DNA of 5,973 bases from an uncultured Pseudomonadales bacterium. GTDB lineage: Bacteria > Pseudomonadota > Gammaproteobacteria > Pseudomonadales > Pseudohongiellaceae. The stretch lies in the NCBI GenBank assembly GCA_938082955.1, contig CALKDE010000071.1:1-5973 (forward strand), in the 5' to 3' direction. Positions within the stretch are counted from its first letter, which is position 1, and the number at the start of each line of letters is the position of its first letter. Positions 4,639 through 5,973 of this stretch are shown here, one piece after another. Under the pieces are notes generated by a model. It ran no database searches. It saw nothing but the letters and a program-made list of their open reading frames with translations, and was not told where the DNA came from. A program made the translations under genes and the position numbers.

Positions 4639-5973
4639 TTAGACTTTATTAACAGCCGACGCTAATGCGTCAAACGCACCCTTAACCACGCTTCGCGACG
4701 AGGCTATGTTCATCCGCATATGGCCTGCACCACCTTTACCGTAAGCTGAACCCGGGTTCAGATAGACGCCGGAATTGTGAACTAGCCAATCTTGAAAATA
4801 TTGTTCGGGCGTATCTTTGCCGTGTGATTTGTATTGCTCGCTGGCACCAATCGATGCCATGGTCTTGCTGAAATCTAGGAAGGTCATGAAGGTGCCTTCG
4901 TTACGGGTATAACCAACAGTAGGCAGACTTTCCTTGATGTAGCGCTCGACCATATCGTGAGTGCCATCGATATAGGCCAGCGCTTGCGCAAACCAGTCAG
5001 ATCCGTCTTTGTAGGCAGCTTCATTCGCTACCACACCCAAAGTGCTCAATTCGGCAAAATGATATTCATCCACCCTAGCCTTCAATTGAGGGCTCTTGGA
5101 ATAAAAGTAGGCGTTCTTCATGCCGGCCAAGTTAAATGTCTTACTGATGGCAACGAAGGACAGGCTGTTATTGACTACAGCCTGATCGGGAAGGGAGGCA
5201 AATGGCGTGTACTTGTGTCCTGGGCGAACGAAGTCGGCATGAATCTCATCCGATAGGACTACGATGTTGTGTTCTAGGCAGAGACGACCGATGCGCAGAA
5301 GCTCGTCTTCTTTCCAGACATTACCCGTAGGATTCTGCGGATTGCAGACGATCATTGCGCGAACGTCTGGCGTCATCTTAGATTCTAGATCTTCCCAATC
5401 GATCTCATAGCGATCACCGACCTTAACCAGCTGGCTATCAACAGGAATCGTACGCGCATTGCGATTCATCGTGTAGAAACCAGAATAGGCAGGCGAATTT
5501 ATGAGTACCTTGCCGCCCGGGCCAACTAATGAGCGCATAGCGGCAATCATGCCGGCATACACGCCATCGGAAATCGTAATCGCCTCATTGGGAAGGTCAA
5601 GGCCATTGCGCTCGCCATTCCATTTCACAATTTGGTCGCGTAGAGGTTCGGTGCTACTCATGTAGCCCCAGGAGTGATGTTTGTTGCGCTCGGCTATTGC
5701 CTCGGTAATACAGGGCGCACACTCGAAATCCATGGACGCGACGCCCATGCCATATTTAAAGGTGCCTTCAGGGTAGCTCTTGGGAGGGGAGTCCCAGCGG
5801 GCCGTATTGTGATCAACCCGGTCATAGACTGTGTCGAAGTCGTATTTGCCATTAGCCATTTTTGAGCTGCTGGCCGCGGAGGCTACCGTAGAGCCCGTTG
5901 CTATTCCGCCGGTCGCCCCAGCGAAAGCGGTGAGACTAGCGTTCTTTATGAATGTTCTTCGATTGATGCCTGC
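4639..5973 (-). CDS. Tat-exported MalY/PatB-like PLP enzyme (C-S lyase or aminotransferase), 5' partial
   Basis: Fold-type I PLP enzyme of the MalY/PatB group, whose known members cleave C-S bonds of cystathionine or cysteine conjugates; some relatives are aminotransferases. The frame is open to the window edge, giving 444 residues without the start. The ATG at 5859 is internal: the 38 codons before it read NRRTFIKNASL (residues 4-14), then a hydrophobic Ala/Gly-rich run and a likely cut near VASA (30-33), a good Tat signal. From that ATG onward 406 residues remain, close to the usual cytosolic length of about 390, which is why 5859 is a tempting false start. Motifs numbered from visible residue 1: MDFE near 81, YGY-like WGY near 103, NPQNPTG 211-217, PLP-ring Asp242 in SDEIHADF, Schiff-base Lys278 in ISKTFNLAGMK, and carboxylate Arg420 in HMRMN. 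All catalytic positions look intact. Lyase and transaminase activity cannot be told apart. It stops with TAA and is followed by a strong terminator. Confidence 0.92.
   Translation of the reverse strand, partial: AGINRRTFIKNASLTAFAGATGGIATGSTVASAASSSKMANGKYDFDTVYDRVDHNTARWDSPPKSYPEGTFKYGMGVASMDFECAPCITEAIAERNKHHSWGYMSSTEPLRDQIVKWNGERNGLDLPNEAITISDGVYAGMIAAMRSLVGPGGKVLINSPAYSGFYTMNRNARTIPVDSQLVKVGDRYEIDWEDLESKMTPDVRAMIVCNPQNPTGNVWKEDELLRIGRLCLEHNIVVLSDEIHADFVRPGHKYTPFASLPDQAVVNNSLSFVAISKTFNLAGMKNAYFYSKSPQLKARVDEYHFAELSTLGVVANEAAYKDGSDWFAQALAYIDGTHDMVERYIKESLPTVGYTRNEGTFMTFLDFSKTMASIGASEQYKSHGKDTPEQYFQDWLVHNSGVYLNPGSAYGKGGAGHMRMNIASSRSVVKGAFDALASAVNKV

Noticed and set aside
5857..5859. ATG as the start of the MalY/PatB-like protein
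   Set aside because: No Shine-Dalgarno sequence precedes it (the upstream bases encode AASSSK), and a Tat signal lies in frame upstream.

Overview
The window shows four protein genes and two palindromic intergenic elements of one repeat type, and no RNA gene, CRISPR array or transposase. Both end genes are cut by the window edges. The first (+ strand) converges on three minus-strand genes. Bacterial features are clear: Shine-Dalgarno sites, a rho-independent terminator, a lipoprotein signal and two twin-arginine (Tat) signals. Moderate base composition, the protein flavour and REP-like GGGGTCAGAGT palindromes suggest a Gram-negative, probably aquatic gammaproteobacterium. That placement is an inference with low to moderate confidence.

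Layout: (1) Positions 2-655, +, are the C-terminal 217 residues of a dienelactone-hydrolase-family alpha/beta hydrolase. (2) Positions 653-850 are a convergent intergenic region packed with direct and inverted copies of GGGGTCAGAGTAAAATTTAT; its first copy supplies the stop codon of the hydrolase gene. (3) Positions 857-3184, -, encode a complete 775-residue Ntn-hydrolase of the penicillin/acyl-homoserine-lactone acylase family with a lipoprotein signal. (4) Positions 3286-3325 are a perfect 40-bp palindrome with a related GGGGTCGGAGTA core. (5) Positions 3348-4496, -, encode a 382-residue HisC-like PLP aminotransferase with a Tat signal. (6) Positions 4592-4625, -, form a strong intrinsic terminator. 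(7) Positions 4639-5973, -, encode a MalY/PatB-like PLP enzyme. Its reading frame stays open past the first obvious ATG (5859) to the window edge and encodes a second Tat signal there, so the true start lies outside the window.

How they may work together: all three minus-strand products carry export signals, so the sequence predicts two exported PLP enzymes beside an exported, lipid-anchored amide hydrolase. Cofactor-loaded PLP enzymes in the periplasm are uncommon. The combination recalls the periplasmic tailoring stage of pyoverdine maturation, where the Ntn acylase PvdQ and exported PLP enzymes (PvdN, PtaA) act on an acylated peptide. No peptide synthetase or siderophore gene is visible here, so this is a hypothesis about logic and not an assignment. 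A general periplasmic pathway for N-acyl amino acids or sulfur amino acids fits equally well. The terminator and the palindrome between the genes argue for separate transcription units and not a tight operon.
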